Origin: Streptomyces sp. NBC_01689
GTDB taxonomy: Bacteria; Actinomycetota; Actinomycetes; Streptomycetales; Streptomycetaceae
Assembly (NCBI RefSeq): GCF_036250675.1
Contig: NZ_CP109592.1
Location: forward strand, 5,146,001 to 5,210,000
Length of the DNA: 64,000 nt
Direction: 5' to 3'
The notes beneath the pieces are model-generated. The model searched no databases, had not been told where the DNA came from, and was given only the letters and a program-made list of their open reading frames with translations. Made by a program: the position numbers and the translations under genes. Shown here in pieces: positions 16,121-24,762 of the stretch (positions are counted from its first letter, which is position 1; each line of letters opens with the position of its first letter).

Positions 16121-17497
16121 TCAGGCGCCCTCCAGCACCCGCCCCAGCATCTCCAGCGCCTCGGGGTACGCCCCCTCCCGCGGTGTCCCGTACCCCACGA
16201 CCAGCCCCTGCGGCCGGTCCGCCCCGGGTGTGTGCCAGTGGTCACCGAGCCGTCCCACCTGCAGCCCCAGCGCCCCCGCCCGGGCCCTGGCCCCCGTCTC
16301 GTCCGTGACCTCCACCAGCGCGTGCAGCCCGGCCGCGATCCCCCGCACGTTCCGGGACGTGCCGAGCCGCGCCAGGAGCTGGTCCCGGCGGCGCCGGTAG
16401 CGGAGCCGGCAGGCCCGCACATGCCGGTCGTACGCGTGACCGGTGATCATCTCGGCCAGCGCCAGCTGGCCGACGACCTCGGTGTGATGGTCACTGTGCA
16501 GCTTCGCGTCGGTCACCGCGTCGACCAGGTGCGGCGGCAGCACCATCCAGCCGAGCCGCAGCGCGGGGCCGAGGGTCTTGGAGGCCGTGCCGAGATACGC
16601 GACCTGCCCCGGTGCCATCCCCTGGAGGGCGCCGACGGGCTGCCGGTCGTAGCGGAACTCCCCGTCGTAGTCGTCCTCGACGACCAGTGCCCCGTGGGCG
16701 CGGGCCCAGTCGGTGAGCGCCCGCCGGCGCCGCGGATGCAGGGTGACCCCGGTCGGATACTGGTGCGCGGGCGTGACCACCGCCGCACCGGCGCCGGTGG
16801 CCGCCAACTCCGCCGCGCGGGCCCCGCGTTCGTCGACCGGAAGCGGAACCACCGTTCCACCGGCCCGCCGCACCACGTCCCGGTGGAAGGGCAGCCCCGG
16901 GTCCTCCATCGCTACCACCGCGCCGCCGCCCAGTACACGGGTGAGCAGCGCGAGCCCCTGCACGTACCCCGAGGTGATCACGATCCGCTCCGGCGGCGCG
17001 ATCACACCGCGGGCCCGCCCCAGATAACCGGACAGCGCGGTCCGCAGTTCGATCCGGCCGCGCGGATCCCCGTAGCCGTACGCCGAGGCGGGCGCCGTCG
17101 CGATCGCCCGGCGCAGCGTCCGCAGCCAGGCGGCGGCCGGGAACGCGCCGACGTCCGGGCTGCCCGGCCGCAGGTCGAGACGCGGGGCACGCGCGCGTGC
17201 CGCCTGCCCGGGGGTCTCCGGGAAGACGGCGGGCAGCGGTGCCACCTCGGTGCCCGCTCCCTGCCGCGCCGTCAGATATCCCTCCGCGACGAGCTGGTCG
17301 TAGGCACCCTTCGCGGTGCCCCGGGAGATCCCCAGCTCGGCCGCCAGCCGCCGGGTCGCGGGCAGCCGCGTACCGGGCGCGAGCCGCCCCTCGCGCACCG
17401 CGTCGCGCAGCGCGCGTTCGAGCCCCGCCCGCCGGCCCGCCGCCACGTCCGGCTCCAGATGCAGATCCACACCGACACCGGACCAGAAGTCGTCCAC
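16121..17497 (-). CDS. MocR/PdxR-like transcriptional regulator (GntR + aminotransferase fold)
   Basis: The 458-residue protein is a GntR-type winged helix joined to a fold-type I aminotransferase-like domain. The DNA-binding part spans about residues 15-85 (LPATRRLAAELGISRGTAKG, then EGYLTARQGAGTEV). The PLP lysine lies in GTASKTLGPALRLGW and the phosphate/ring contacts in EDDYDGEFRYD. The start is a GTG at 17497, nine bases after GGGAGGG. MocR proteins sense PLP or amino compounds and regulate vitamin B6, GABA or transport genes. The adjacent MFS gene is the likely target. Confidence 0.9.
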   Translation of the reverse strand: MDDFWSGVGVDLHLEPDVAAGRRAGLERALRDAVREGRLAPGTRLPATRRLAAELGISRGTAKGAYDQLVAEGYLTARQGAGTEVAPLPAVFPETPGQAARARAPRLDLRPGSPDVGAFPAAAWLRTLRRAIATAPASAYGYGDPRGRIELRTALSGYLGRARGVIAPPERIVITSGYVQGLALLTRVLGGGAVVAMEDPGLPFHRDVVRRAGGTVVPLPVDERGARAAELAATGAGAAVVTPAHQYPTGVTLHPRRRRALTDWARAHGALVVEDDYDGEFRYDRQPVGALQGMAPGQVAYLGTASKTLGPALRLGWMVLPPHLVDAVTDAKLHSDHHTEVVGQLALAEMITGHAYDRHVRACRLRYRRRRDQLLARLGTSRNVRGIAAGLHALVEVTDETGARARAGALGLQVGRLGDHWHTPGADRPQGLVVGYGTPREGAYPEALEMLGRVLEGA

Positions 17498-17528
17498 GGA
17501 ACCGGGCCCTCCCCCTCCCGAACGGGAG

Positions 17529-17560
17529 ACGGCCGGGTACCCCGCGGGGTACCCGGCCGT
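17529..17560 (-). terminator. 32-bp perfect palindrome after pepP
   Basis: Two 16-bp arms (left arm ACGGCCGGGTACCCCG) with no spacer form a perfect palindrome between the pepP stop and the MocR start. It is most simply the pepP terminator, though a palindrome this exact could also bind a dimeric regulator. No T run follows. Confidence 0.7.
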
Positions 17561-17571
17561 CCTGTTCCTGC

Positions 17572-19059
17572 TCAGCCCTTCAGCGCGGCCATCCACGCCT
17601 CGACCTCGTCGGAGCGCCGCGGCAGCCCTTCCGACAGGTTCCGGTTGCCGTCCCGCGTGACCAGGATGTCGTCCTCGATGCGGACGCCGATGCCGCGGTA
17701 CTCCTCGGGCACGGTCAGGTCGTCGGCCTGGAAGTACAGACCCGGCTCGACGGTCAGGCACATGCCCGGCTCCAGCGTGCCCTCCACGTACGTCTCGGTC
17801 CGCGCGGCAGCGCAGTCGTGGACGTCCATGCCGAGCATGTGGCCGGTGCCGTGCAGGGTCCAGCGGCGCTGCAGTCCGAGTTCCAGGACGCGCTCGACCG
17901 GGCCCTCGACCAGACCCCACTCGACGACCTTCTCCGCCAGCACGCGCTGCGCCGCGTCGTGGAAGTCGCGGTACTTGGCGCCCGGCTGGACGGCCGCGAT
18001 ACCGGCCTCCTGGGCCTCGTACACGGCGTCGTAGATCTTCTTCTGGATCGCGGTGTACGTGCCGTCGACCGGCAGCGTGCGCGTGACGTCGGCGGTGTAG
18101 AGGGTGTGCGTCTCGACACCCGCGTCCAGCAGGAGCAGGTCGCCGGAGCGGACGGGTCCGTCGTTGCGCACCCAGTGCAGCGTGCAGGCGTGCGGCCCGG
18201 CGGCGCAGATGGAGCCGTAGCCGATGTCGTTGCCCTCGACGCGGGCGCGCAGGAAGAAGGTGCCCTCGATGTAGCGCTCGCTCGTCGCCTCGGCCCTGTC
18301 CAGGATCTTCACGACGTCCTCGAAGCCGCGCACCGTCGAGTCGACGGCCTTCTGCAGCTCGCCGGCCTCGAACTCGTCCTTGACCAGCCGGGCCTCGGAG
18401 AGGAAGACCCGCAGCTCCTCGTCGCGCTCGGCGGTGACCTTGTCGGTCAGGGCCGCCTCGATGCCGGCGTCGTGGCCGCGCACGACCCGGACCGGGCCGG
18501 TGGCCTCCTTCAGCGCCGCGGCCAGTTCGCGGACGTCCGACGCCGGAATGCCGTACAACTGCTCGGCCTCGGTGAGGGAGTGGCGGCGGCCGACCCACAG
18601 TTCGCCCTGGCCGGACAGCCAGAACTCGCCGTTCTCCCGGTCGGAGCGCGGCAGCAGGTAGATCGTCGCCCGGTGGCCGTCCGCGGCCGGCTCCATGACC
18701 AGGACGCCGTCCTCGGTCAGGTTGCCGGTCAGGTAGGCGTACTCGACCGAGGCGCGGAAGGGGTACTCCGTGTCGTTCGACCGGGTCTTCAGATTGCCCG
18801 CGGGGATCACCAGACGCTCGCCCGGGAAACGCGCGGAGAGCGCGGCGCGGCGGGCGGCGGTGTGCTCGGCCTGCGCGATCGGCTCCAGGCCGTGCAGCTC
18901 GGTGTCGGCCCAGCCGGACTTCATGCTCTCGGCGAGTTCGTCCGACACGCCCGGGTACAGGCCGTTCTTGCGCTGCTTGATCGGCTCTTCCTCGACCGCT
19001 TCGTCAGCGGCATCGTCGAGCACGGCTTCCGGGGTCTCCGGGGTGAGCGCCTCCGACAC
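17572..19059 (-). CDS. pepP: Xaa-Pro aminopeptidase (aminopeptidase P, M24B)
   Basis: The enzyme removes N-terminal residues that precede proline. The 495-residue protein has the AMP_N domain (residues 60-195) and the pita-bread catalytic domain with all five metal ligands in their usual contexts: DAGVE and DVTRT (aspartates), GTGHMLGMDVHD (histidine), VEPGLYF and RIEDDILVT (glutamates). An acidic N-terminal tail (ETPEAVLDDAADEAVEEEP) precedes the conserved core, as in other streptomycete forms. No signal peptide is seen, so it is cytoplasmic. It is a single-gene unit with its own upstream gap and the 32-bp palindrome downstream. Confidence 0.95.
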   Translation of the reverse strand: MSEALTPETPEAVLDDAADEAVEEEPIKQRKNGLYPGVSDELAESMKSGWADTELHGLEPIAQAEHTAARRAALSARFPGERLVIPAGNLKTRSNDTEYPFRASVEYAYLTGNLTEDGVLVMEPAADGHRATIYLLPRSDRENGEFWLSGQGELWVGRRHSLTEAEQLYGIPASDVRELAAALKEATGPVRVVRGHDAGIEAALTDKVTAERDEELRVFLSEARLVKDEFEAGELQKAVDSTVRGFEDVVKILDRAEATSERYIEGTFFLRARVEGNDIGYGSICAAGPHACTLHWVRNDGPVRSGDLLLLDAGVETHTLYTADVTRTLPVDGTYTAIQKKIYDAVYEAQEAGIAAVQPGAKYRDFHDAAQRVLAEKVVEWGLVEGPVERVLELGLQRRWTLHGTGHMLGMDVHDCAAARTETYVEGTLEPGMCLTVEPGLYFQADDLTVPEEYRGIGVRIEDDILVTRDGNRNLSEGLPRRSDEVEAWMAALKG

Positions 19060-19229
19060 GGTCTGCCTCCTTGATACGACTCTGGACCGCCTCCATCGTA
19101 CGGTCGTACGGGAGCGGTCCCGGGGCGGGAAGCCCTTTACCCCCGGAGCTCACCGCGTGTGCGGGGGGGCTCACCGTGCGTACCGTCCGGGGTCCCGTGG
19201 CGCACGCCGGGGCGCACGGCACGTGAGAG

Positions 19230-19252
19230 GGCGGGCACGTGGAGTGCCCGCC
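19230..19252 (-). terminator. Hairpin after the SpoIIE-type phosphatase gene
   Basis: Arms GGCGGGCAC and GTGCCCGCC, nine perfect pairs around GTGGA, lie 70 bp downstream of the phosphatase stop on the minus strand. Confidence 0.55.
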
Positions 19253-19321
19253 GGGGCCGGGGCGCCACCCGGGACCGTCGCCGCAGGTGCCCGCCCGGGG
19301 GACGGCGCGCACCGGGCACGG

Positions 19322-20884
19322 TCACTCGAAGCGGGCCGCCAGCAGCACCACGTCCTCGTCGCCCCCCGGTCCGGGTGCCGCCGGGCCCGCGGAGACCCCG
19401 GGCCCGGGGGAGCCGGCCCCGCCGTCGTCCGGCAGCACGCTCCGCAGGACGTGGTCGGCGACGGCGCCGGGGTCCTCGCGCAGCGACCTGGGCACGCTCG
19501 CGGCCGCCGCGTGCAGCCGGGCGAACGCGCGGTCCATGGGGTCGCCGGTGCGGTGCAGCAGGCCGTCGGTGTAGAGCAGCACGGTCTCGCCGGCCTCGAC
19601 GGTCAGCTCGACGCTCGGCGCCTCCCAGCAGGCGAGCATGCCCAGCGGCGCGGAGAGCGAGGTCTCCACGAACTCCGTGCGCCGGGCGCCGATGAGCAGC
19701 GGCGGACTGTGACCGGCGCCGGCGAGGGTGATCCTGCGCAGGGCGGGCTCGCAGTAGGCGAAGAGGGCGGTCGCGGAGCGGGCGGGCTCGGTCAGCCGCA
19801 GCAGCAGTTCGAGGTCGGACAGAACGGCGACCGGGTCCTCGCCCTCCATCACGGCGTACGCGCGCAGCGAGGCCCTCAGCCGGCCCATCGCGGCGATCGC
19901 GCTGGGTCCCGACCCGGTGACGGACCCGACCGCGAGACCGAGCGCCGCGTCGGGCAGGGGCAGCGCGTCGTACCAGTCACCGCCGCCGCGCGGACCCGTG
20001 CGGTGACGGGCGGCCAGCTGGATACCGGCGACCCGGGGGAGCCGCGGGGGGAGCAGTTCCTCGGCGACCGTCGTCAGGCACGCCCGTGTGCGCTCCAGTT
20101 CCACCAGCCGCGCCAGGTGCTCGGCCGCGTACCGGGCGTAGAGGCCGGCGAGATGGCGCTGGCGTTCCACCGGTTCGGCGGGCTCGTCGTAGAGCCAGAC
20201 GGCGGCACCCAGCCGGCCCGCCGTCCTGGTGGACAGGGGCAGCGTGTAGCTCGCGGCGTAGCCGAGCCGTGCGGCCACCTCGCGGTGGCGGGGGTCGAGA
20301 CCGTCCTCGGAGAGGAGGTCGGGCTGGGCGATCCCGGCGTCGCCGGGCAGGCCGTCGAGGATCCTGCCGTACGACATGGAGCTGCGCGGAACGGTCTCGA
20401 TGTGGCCGAGGTCGGCGCGGCCCAGGCCGAGGCCGACGGTGGTGTCCGGACCGAGTCCGTCGCCGGGCTCCAGCACCACGAGACCGCGCCGCGCGCCCAC
20501 CAGGGAGGCTCCGGCGCGCAGCAGTTCCTGCAGCGCGTCGCTCAGCACCGCCGTGCGCGCCAGGCGCTCGGTGAGTTCGTGGAGCGTCGTGAGGTCGGAG
20601 ACCCAGCCGGCGAGCCGGTCCTGGAGGACGAGTCCGGCGCCGGGGGCCGGAGGGGCCGGAGTGGCCGAAGCGGCGCCCGGGACGGACGATGAAGGAGCGA
20701 CAGTGTGTGCGGGAGCGGGAACCGTTGAATCGATTCCGGCCACTTTCGGAAGATGAGGGGCGTTCATGGCGTCCGGCTTTCCGACCAGTGCGTATTGCTC
20801 GATGGCATCGCAAACCCCCATGTCGTTCTGCGCCGCTGGCAGTGTCTCCACATGTACACGCACTCGTGAGGGGATGTCCAGCAT
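19322..20884 (-). CDS. GAF/SpoIIE-type PP2C phosphatase with altered metal motif
   Basis: The 520-residue protein (start MLDIPSRVRVHVE at 20884, with AGGAC just upstream; an in-frame ATG at 21010 is possible) has a disordered Pro/Ala/Ser segment, a GAF sensor (about residues 135-290) and a C-terminal SpoIIE/RsbU phosphatase domain. The first aspartate motif GGDWYDALPL and the last parts (LLYTDGLLHR, DEDVVLLAARFE) are intact. The second motif, normally GDVxGxG, reads GSVTGSG, and the usual YAxxDP is YCEPA, so two acidic positions are changed. It may have weak or no phosphatase activity. The family acts on phosphorylated anti-anti-sigma factors. Confidence 0.85.
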   Translation of the reverse strand: MLDIPSRVRVHVETLPAAQNDMGVCDAIEQYALVGKPDAMNAPHLPKVAGIDSTVPAPAHTVAPSSSVPGAASATPAPPAPGAGLVLQDRLAGWVSDLTTLHELTERLARTAVLSDALQELLRAGASLVGARRGLVVLEPGDGLGPDTTVGLGLGRADLGHIETVPRSSMSYGRILDGLPGDAGIAQPDLLSEDGLDPRHREVAARLGYAASYTLPLSTRTAGRLGAAVWLYDEPAEPVERQRHLAGLYARYAAEHLARLVELERTRACLTTVAEELLPPRLPRVAGIQLAARHRTGPRGGGDWYDALPLPDAALGLAVGSVTGSGPSAIAAMGRLRASLRAYAVMEGEDPVAVLSDLELLLRLTEPARSATALFAYCEPALRRITLAGAGHSPPLLIGARRTEFVETSLSAPLGMLACWEAPSVELTVEAGETVLLYTDGLLHRTGDPMDRAFARLHAAAASVPRSLREDPGAVADHVLRSVLPDDGGAGSPGPGVSAGPAAPGPGGDEDVVLLAARFE

Positions 20885-21366
20885 TGTCCTGCTGGGATTC
20901 CTGGTGTCCAGGAGACCCTCGGTAACCCTTGCGGGAAAGCAAAGTTGGCCTAAAACTGACTCGGGTAACACGTTATTGAGGTCGACTGGCCTCGTTCGAC
21001 GGAGCGTCACAGCGGTCGTGGTGGGTACGTACTCGGTGAAGGCCAGGGGCGGTTGGGAACCGCCCGGAACCTGGAATCGGACCCGGGCGTCTTAACCACC
21101 GATGACCGTGCCCCATCCTCCCGTGGCGGAGGCGGCAAGCAATACGCGCGACAGCAAAACGCCAGGCGCCGCCACCCCACGCCATGCCCGTGCTGCGGAG
21201 AGACGCAGTATGGACGCGGACGCAGCCAATGCTCGGCCCAGAGGGGTTCCCCCTGCCGTGTGCGGGGGTGTGATGCGCCAGCAGGTACGCACAGTGAAGT
21301 GATCGACACATGACGTGATGTGATCCACGGTGTTGCCAGGCGTGCAACGGAAAGGAACGAGCGCTC
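20885..21366. promoter_or_regulatory. Divergent promoter region with nested hairpins
   Basis: This 480-bp gap separates the divergent phosphatase and primase-like genes. It contains overlapping hairpins at 21048-21064 (GGCGGTT/AACCGCC, three-base loop) and 21061-21089 (CGCCCGG/CCGGGCG), which cannot form together because they share CGCC at 21061. Such alternatives could act as an attenuator in the minus-strand leader. A further inverted repeat CACAT...ATGTG lies at 21307-21322, 45 bp before the plus-strand start. No promoter hexamers are convincing. Confidence 0.35.
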
Positions 21367-22032
21367 ATGCGCGAGATCCTCGGAAGGCGACGCAGGCTCC
21401 TGTCCCGGCGGAACAACGGGAGGCCTGAGATGCTCAGCGCGGCCCTGACCTTCGCGGCCGATTGGCGCTGGCCCGTACTCCCGGGTGTGGCACCGGATCC
21501 GCAGGGGCGTGCCCGCTGCGGCTGCCCGGACCCGGAGTGCACGGTGCCCGGCGCCCACCCCTTCGACCCCGGCCTCCTCGCGGCCACCGCGGACGAGCGC
21601 ATGGTGCGCTGGTGGTGGACCAACCGGCCGTCGGCGCCCATCGTGCTGGCCACCGGCGGCAGAGCTCCCTGCGCGGTGAGCCTGCCCGCCCCCGCCGCGG
21701 CCCGCGCGCTCGACGCGCTCGACCGCAAGGGCATGCGCCTCGGCCCGGTCGTCGCGGCCCCCACGCGGTGGGCGATCCTCGTCGCGCCGTACTCGATGGA
21801 ACAGCTCGGCGAGCTGCTCTACGCCAAGGACTTCGTACCGGGCTCCCTGCGCTTCCACGGCGAGGGCGGCTACATCGCGCTGCCCCCCTCCGAGACCGGC
21901 CAGGGCCGGATCCGCTGGGAGCGGGCTCCGCTGCCCGGTTCGGCCGCGCCCTGGGTGCCCGGTGTGGAGGCCGTGGTGGACGCCGTGGTGGAGGCGCTCA
22001 CTCGTACGGGTGTGAGCGCGCCCGAGTTGTAG
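21367..22032 (+). CDS. Bifunctional DNA primase/polymerase-like protein, degenerate
   Basis: The 221-residue protein resembles the N-terminal prim-pol domain (archaeo-eukaryotic primase fold) found in actinobacterial and plasmid replication proteins. It has ALTFAADWRWPVLPGV, then a Cys-rich CGCPDPEC, then WWWTNRPSAPIVLATG, matching the family pattern 'A..ya..G.pvlP... C..... W....p...i...tG'. The position of the catalytic DxD is occupied by CAVSLPAPAA, with no acidic residue, so polymerase activity is unlikely. The ATG follows GGAAAGGAACG. The product is conserved in style but its function is unknown; it may be a DNA-binding relic or regulator. Confidence 0.75.
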   Translation: MREILGRRRRLLSRRNNGRPEMLSAALTFAADWRWPVLPGVAPDPQGRARCGCPDPECTVPGAHPFDPGLLAATADERMVRWWWTNRPSAPIVLATGGRAPCAVSLPAPAAARALDALDRKGMRLGPVVAAPTRWAILVAPYSMEQLGELLYAKDFVPGSLRFHGEGGYIALPPSETGQGRIRWERAPLPGSAAPWVPGVEAVVDAVVEALTRTGVSAPEL

Positions 22033-22087
22033 GGTGCTCCGGCGCGCGGTCGGCCGCACGCCCGCCCGGACTCGTATCTTCCGCCGT

Positions 22088-22681
22088 ATGCAGCGTCATC
22101 CTGGCCGACACAGAGACACCCTGCCGCTGCGCGGCGGACCGGGGGCCCGAGGTGTCCGGCTGGGGGCGCTGACCGCCGTCGTGGCGTTCCTCGTCGCGCT
22201 GCCGCTGACCGTGGCGTCCGCGGGACCCGTCGGTGACGAGGGTCCCGGGGCCGTCGGCGTCTCGGTGCGCGTCGACGAGAAGGGGCGCGCACCGGGCTTC
22301 GGGAACGTCCCCACGACCGCGCCCCGGCTGCTCGGCCTCGGTCTGGTCACCGCCGCCCGGTGCGGCCCCGAGCTCTCCTCGCCGGACGGCATCGAGGCGC
22401 AGACCTGTGTCCTGACCCAGGGGAGGGAGACCTGGGCGCGGACCTACTACCGCAACGCGACCGGCGACGAGCTGAGCTCCGTACTGAGCCTCATGGGGCC
22501 GGCCGGCCGCGCCGTGGAGATGAGATGCGTGGTGGACGCGGAGGACGACCCGGGGGCGTGCGAGACGCCCAGGCGGCGCACGGCGGGCGGGCCGGGGGCG
22601 TACACGGCGGTCGCGGAGTTCGCGCGGGACGCCGGGGACGGGCCGCTGCTGCTGCGCTCGGGGAGCACCACGGGCTCGTAG
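22088..22681 (+). CDS. Secreted or membrane-anchored protein of unknown function
   Basis: The 197-residue protein begins (ATG 22088) with a basic stretch and one hydrophobic segment, LGALTAVVAFLVALPLTVASA, which fits a signal peptide or N-terminal anchor. The exported part has four cysteines (RCGPEL, QTCVLTQG, EMRCVVDAE, GACETP) in a spacing that could make two disulfides, and the motif ETWARTYYRNATGDEL. No family is recognised. It follows the primase-like gene by 55 bp on the same strand and may be co-transcribed. Confidence 0.65.
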   Translation: MQRHPGRHRDTLPLRGGPGARGVRLGALTAVVAFLVALPLTVASAGPVGDEGPGAVGVSVRVDEKGRAPGFGNVPTTAPRLLGLGLVTAARCGPELSSPDGIEAQTCVLTQGRETWARTYYRNATGDELSSVLSLMGPAGRAVEMRCVVDAEDDPGACETPRRRTAGGPGAYTAVAEFARDAGDGPLLLRSGSTTGS

Positions 22682-22738
22682 CAACTTGCCTCTGTGGCAA
22701 GGGCGTTGGCGCCGTACGAGATTCCGGGCACGAAAAGA

Positions 22739-22776
22739 CCCGGTTGCTGGCGACGGGGGATGCACCAGCAACCGGG
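22739..22776. terminator. Shared terminator between convergent genes
   Basis: Twelve-base perfect arms (CCCGGTTGCTGG and CCAGCAACCGGG) around a 14-base loop lie between two convergent genes, so it can serve both strands. A smaller hairpin, CTTGCC/GGCAAG, lies at 22685-22701. Confidence 0.75.
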
Positions 22777-22930
22777 CTACTCGAACGGTAACAAGAGATC
22801 GGCGGTTCGCAAATTCGATCTCGGCTATTCGGACACGGATTCCGCTGTCACCGCAGGGAGTTGTGACAGGGGTCACCTGTGCTCATGGACCTGGTCCGGC
22901 CGGCCGGTCGGTCAGCCGCGCGACCGGGTC

Positions 22931-23896
22931 TCAACTCAGCGTGACCTGCCGGTTGGTGAGTCCGCCGCGCGCCCGGCGTTCGTCCGCGGTGAGGGGGGTG
23001 TCCGAGGCCAGGGCGGTCGCCAGCCGGTCGGCGAACTCGGCCGCCGGCTTCTCGACGTCGTCGGCCGTGACACCGCTCGGCAGGTCCCAGACCGGCACCG
23101 TGAGTCCGTGCGCGCGGAAGGAGCCGACCAGCCGGGTGCCCTCGCCGAGACCCGACCGGCCGGCCGCGTGCAGCCGCGCGAGCGCGTCCAGAAGCTGTTC
23201 CTCGGGGTGCGGCATGACCCAGCGCAGGTGGTTCTTGTCCGGGGTCTCGCACCAGTAGGCGGCGTCGACGCCGGAGAGCTTCACGGTGGGGACGGCCGCG
23301 GCGTTGGCCCGCTCCAGGGAGGCGGCCACGTCCGGCGCCGCGTTCTCCACGTCCGGGACCCAGAACTCGAAGCCCGTGTGCACAACTGGCTCGAAGGCAC
23401 CTTCGGGGTCGAGCAGTTCCTGCAGCCGCGGGCCGTCGGCCGGGGCACGGCGGCCCGGGACCGGGGTGCCGGGCTCCGCCGTGAGCGCGCGCCGCAGGGT
23501 GTCGGCGAGGTCGCGGCTGATGTCGCCGGACGCCGTGTCGTTCTGCAGGCCGAGCAGGACCGAGCCGTCGTCGCGGCGCAGCGCGGGCCACGCCATCGGC
23601 AGGACGGTGGCGAGCGTCACCGAGGGGACGTCCTCCGGGAGGCTCTCCCTGAGCTTCAGCTCGACGGTCGCGGCGGGCACCAGCTCGCGCAGCGCGACCC
23701 AGTCGCCCTCGCTCGGCAGTCCCTCGAAGGGGCGCTGCACCAGCTCGGTCACCGCGTGCGCGGCCGCCCGGCCGTGGCAGGCCTTGTAGCGGCGGCCGCT
23801 GCCGCAGGGGCAGGGCTCGCGAGCGCCGACAACCGGGATCTCCCCGTCCTGCTGCTGAGGCCGCGGGGCCTTCGTCTGGGGTCGCTTCTTGGCCAT
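22931..23896 (-). CDS. DUF5926 family protein with SEC-C zinc motif
   Basis: The 321-residue cytoplasmic protein starts MAKKRPQTKAPRP (23896, ATG) and carries an N-terminal SEC-C zinc-binding motif, EPCPCGSGRRYKACHGR, at about residues 26-42. The same motif occurs at the C-terminus of SecA and in several nucleic-acid or protein-binding proteins. The remaining 270 residues match the actinobacterial DUF5926 pattern (FEFWVPDVENAAPDV, CETPDKNHLRWVMPHPEEQ, LTADERRARGGLTNRQVTL). The function is unknown. It is a single gene with a convergent neighbour downstream. Confidence 0.88.
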   Translation of the reverse strand: MAKKRPQTKAPRPQQQDGEIPVVGAREPCPCGSGRRYKACHGRAAAHAVTELVQRPFEGLPSEGDWVALRELVPAATVELKLRESLPEDVPSVTLATVLPMAWPALRRDDGSVLLGLQNDTASGDISRDLADTLRRALTAEPGTPVPGRRAPADGPRLQELLDPEGAFEPVVHTGFEFWVPDVENAAPDVAASLERANAAAVPTVKLSGVDAAYWCETPDKNHLRWVMPHPEEQLLDALARLHAAGRSGLGEGTRLVGSFRAHGLTVPVWDLPSGVTADDVEKPAAEFADRLATALASDTPLTADERRARGGLTNRQVTLS

Positions 23897-24008
23897 CGTG
23901 GGTGTCTCCCGATCACGGCTCGACTCGTACGGGCGCGAGCCTAGCCGTTCGCGCGACGGCCGATGGGACCCTGTGGACAACGCACCGGGTCGCATCGGAA
24001 CCGGGGGT

Positions 24009-24560
24009 TCAGTCCAGGTCGTCGAAGGCGTCCGCGAAGTCCAGCTCGGGTATCGCGGACACGGCCGGTGACGCGACGCGCGTAGCGAAGTCGTCGCGCC
24101 GGTGTCCCGCCGCCGTGTCGGTGACGTCCTCCTGGACGACCACCCACACCGTGACCTCGCCGCGGGCGTCGTCGCGGACGCCCCAGTCCTTCGCCAGCGC
24201 GGTGATGATGTTCAGCCCGCGGCCGCCGTGCGCCGTGACCGAGGGGGTGGCCGGCACCGGACGGGTGGGTCCGCCGCCGTCCGTCACCTCGACGGTGAGT
24301 CTTCCGGCCGCGTCCACGCGCCAGGCGGCCCGCACGTCACCGTCGCCCGACAGGGCGTCGCCGAGCGGCCTGCCGTGCCGGCACGCGTTGCTCAGCAGTT
24401 CGGAAAGGATCAGTACGGCGTCGTCGACGACCGATTCCGCCATGCCCCCCGTGCGCAGTTGATCGCGCATCCGACGTCTTGCCTTCCCGACGCCCGCAGG
24501 GCCGTGGGGAACGGCCATGCTCGACGACGTGGGCACTTCCCGTGCCACCACCAACGCCAC
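24009..24560 (-). CDS. HATPase domain protein, anti-sigma-factor kinase type
   Basis: The 183-residue GHKL ATPase has the N box ELLSNACRHG, G1 box VTDGGGPTRP and G2 GGRGLNIITALAKDWG. The start is placed at a GTG (24560) because a perfect AAAGGAGGT lies eight bases upstream; longer in-frame starts lack such a site. The C-terminal 35 residues (RRDDFATRVASPAV...FADAFDDLD) are acidic and outside the domain. It is a stand-alone regulator of the RsbW type, the second in this window, again without an adjacent sigma or STAS gene. Confidence 0.88.
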   Translation of the reverse strand: MALVVAREVPTSSSMAVPHGPAGVGKARRRMRDQLRTGGMAESVVDDAVLILSELLSNACRHGRPLGDALSGDGDVRAAWRVDAAGRLTVEVTDGGGPTRPVPATPSVTAHGGRGLNIITALAKDWGVRDDARGEVTVWVVVQEDVTDTAAGHRRDDFATRVASPAVSAIPELDFADAFDDLD

Positions 24561-24762
24561 CCCCGAGACCTCCTTTGCCCCACGCCACGGTGTGGATGCC
24601 CCACGGGACTGAGCCGGAAACCGGCCAATCCACGTCTCCTGACGCACTCGTAACGATCGAATACGGAACGAACGCGCCGGTGCACTCCCCGTCACGACAT
24701 GGCTGGATCTCGACTGTCGTTCGGGGTTTCGAACGGCGGGTTCCGGGGGACGGCGCGCGGGG

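Noticed and set aside
17498..18598. Upstream extension of the MocR frame through pepP
   Set aside because: It is an out-of-frame reading of pepP. The GTG at 17497 has a good ribosome site and begins the winged helix.
21048..21110. tRNA-like segment on the minus strand (GGTGGTTAAG followed by GGTCCGATTCC)
   Set aside because: The D-loop-like and T-loop-like pieces are too close together, there is no anticodon arm, and no 5' acceptor strand pairs with the putative 3' strand. The region is better explained as overlapping hairpins.
22863..22876. Crp-like palindrome GTG-N6-GTCAC
   Set aside because: It fits the Streptomyces Crp pattern but lies between the 3' ends of two convergent genes, where no promoter is expected.
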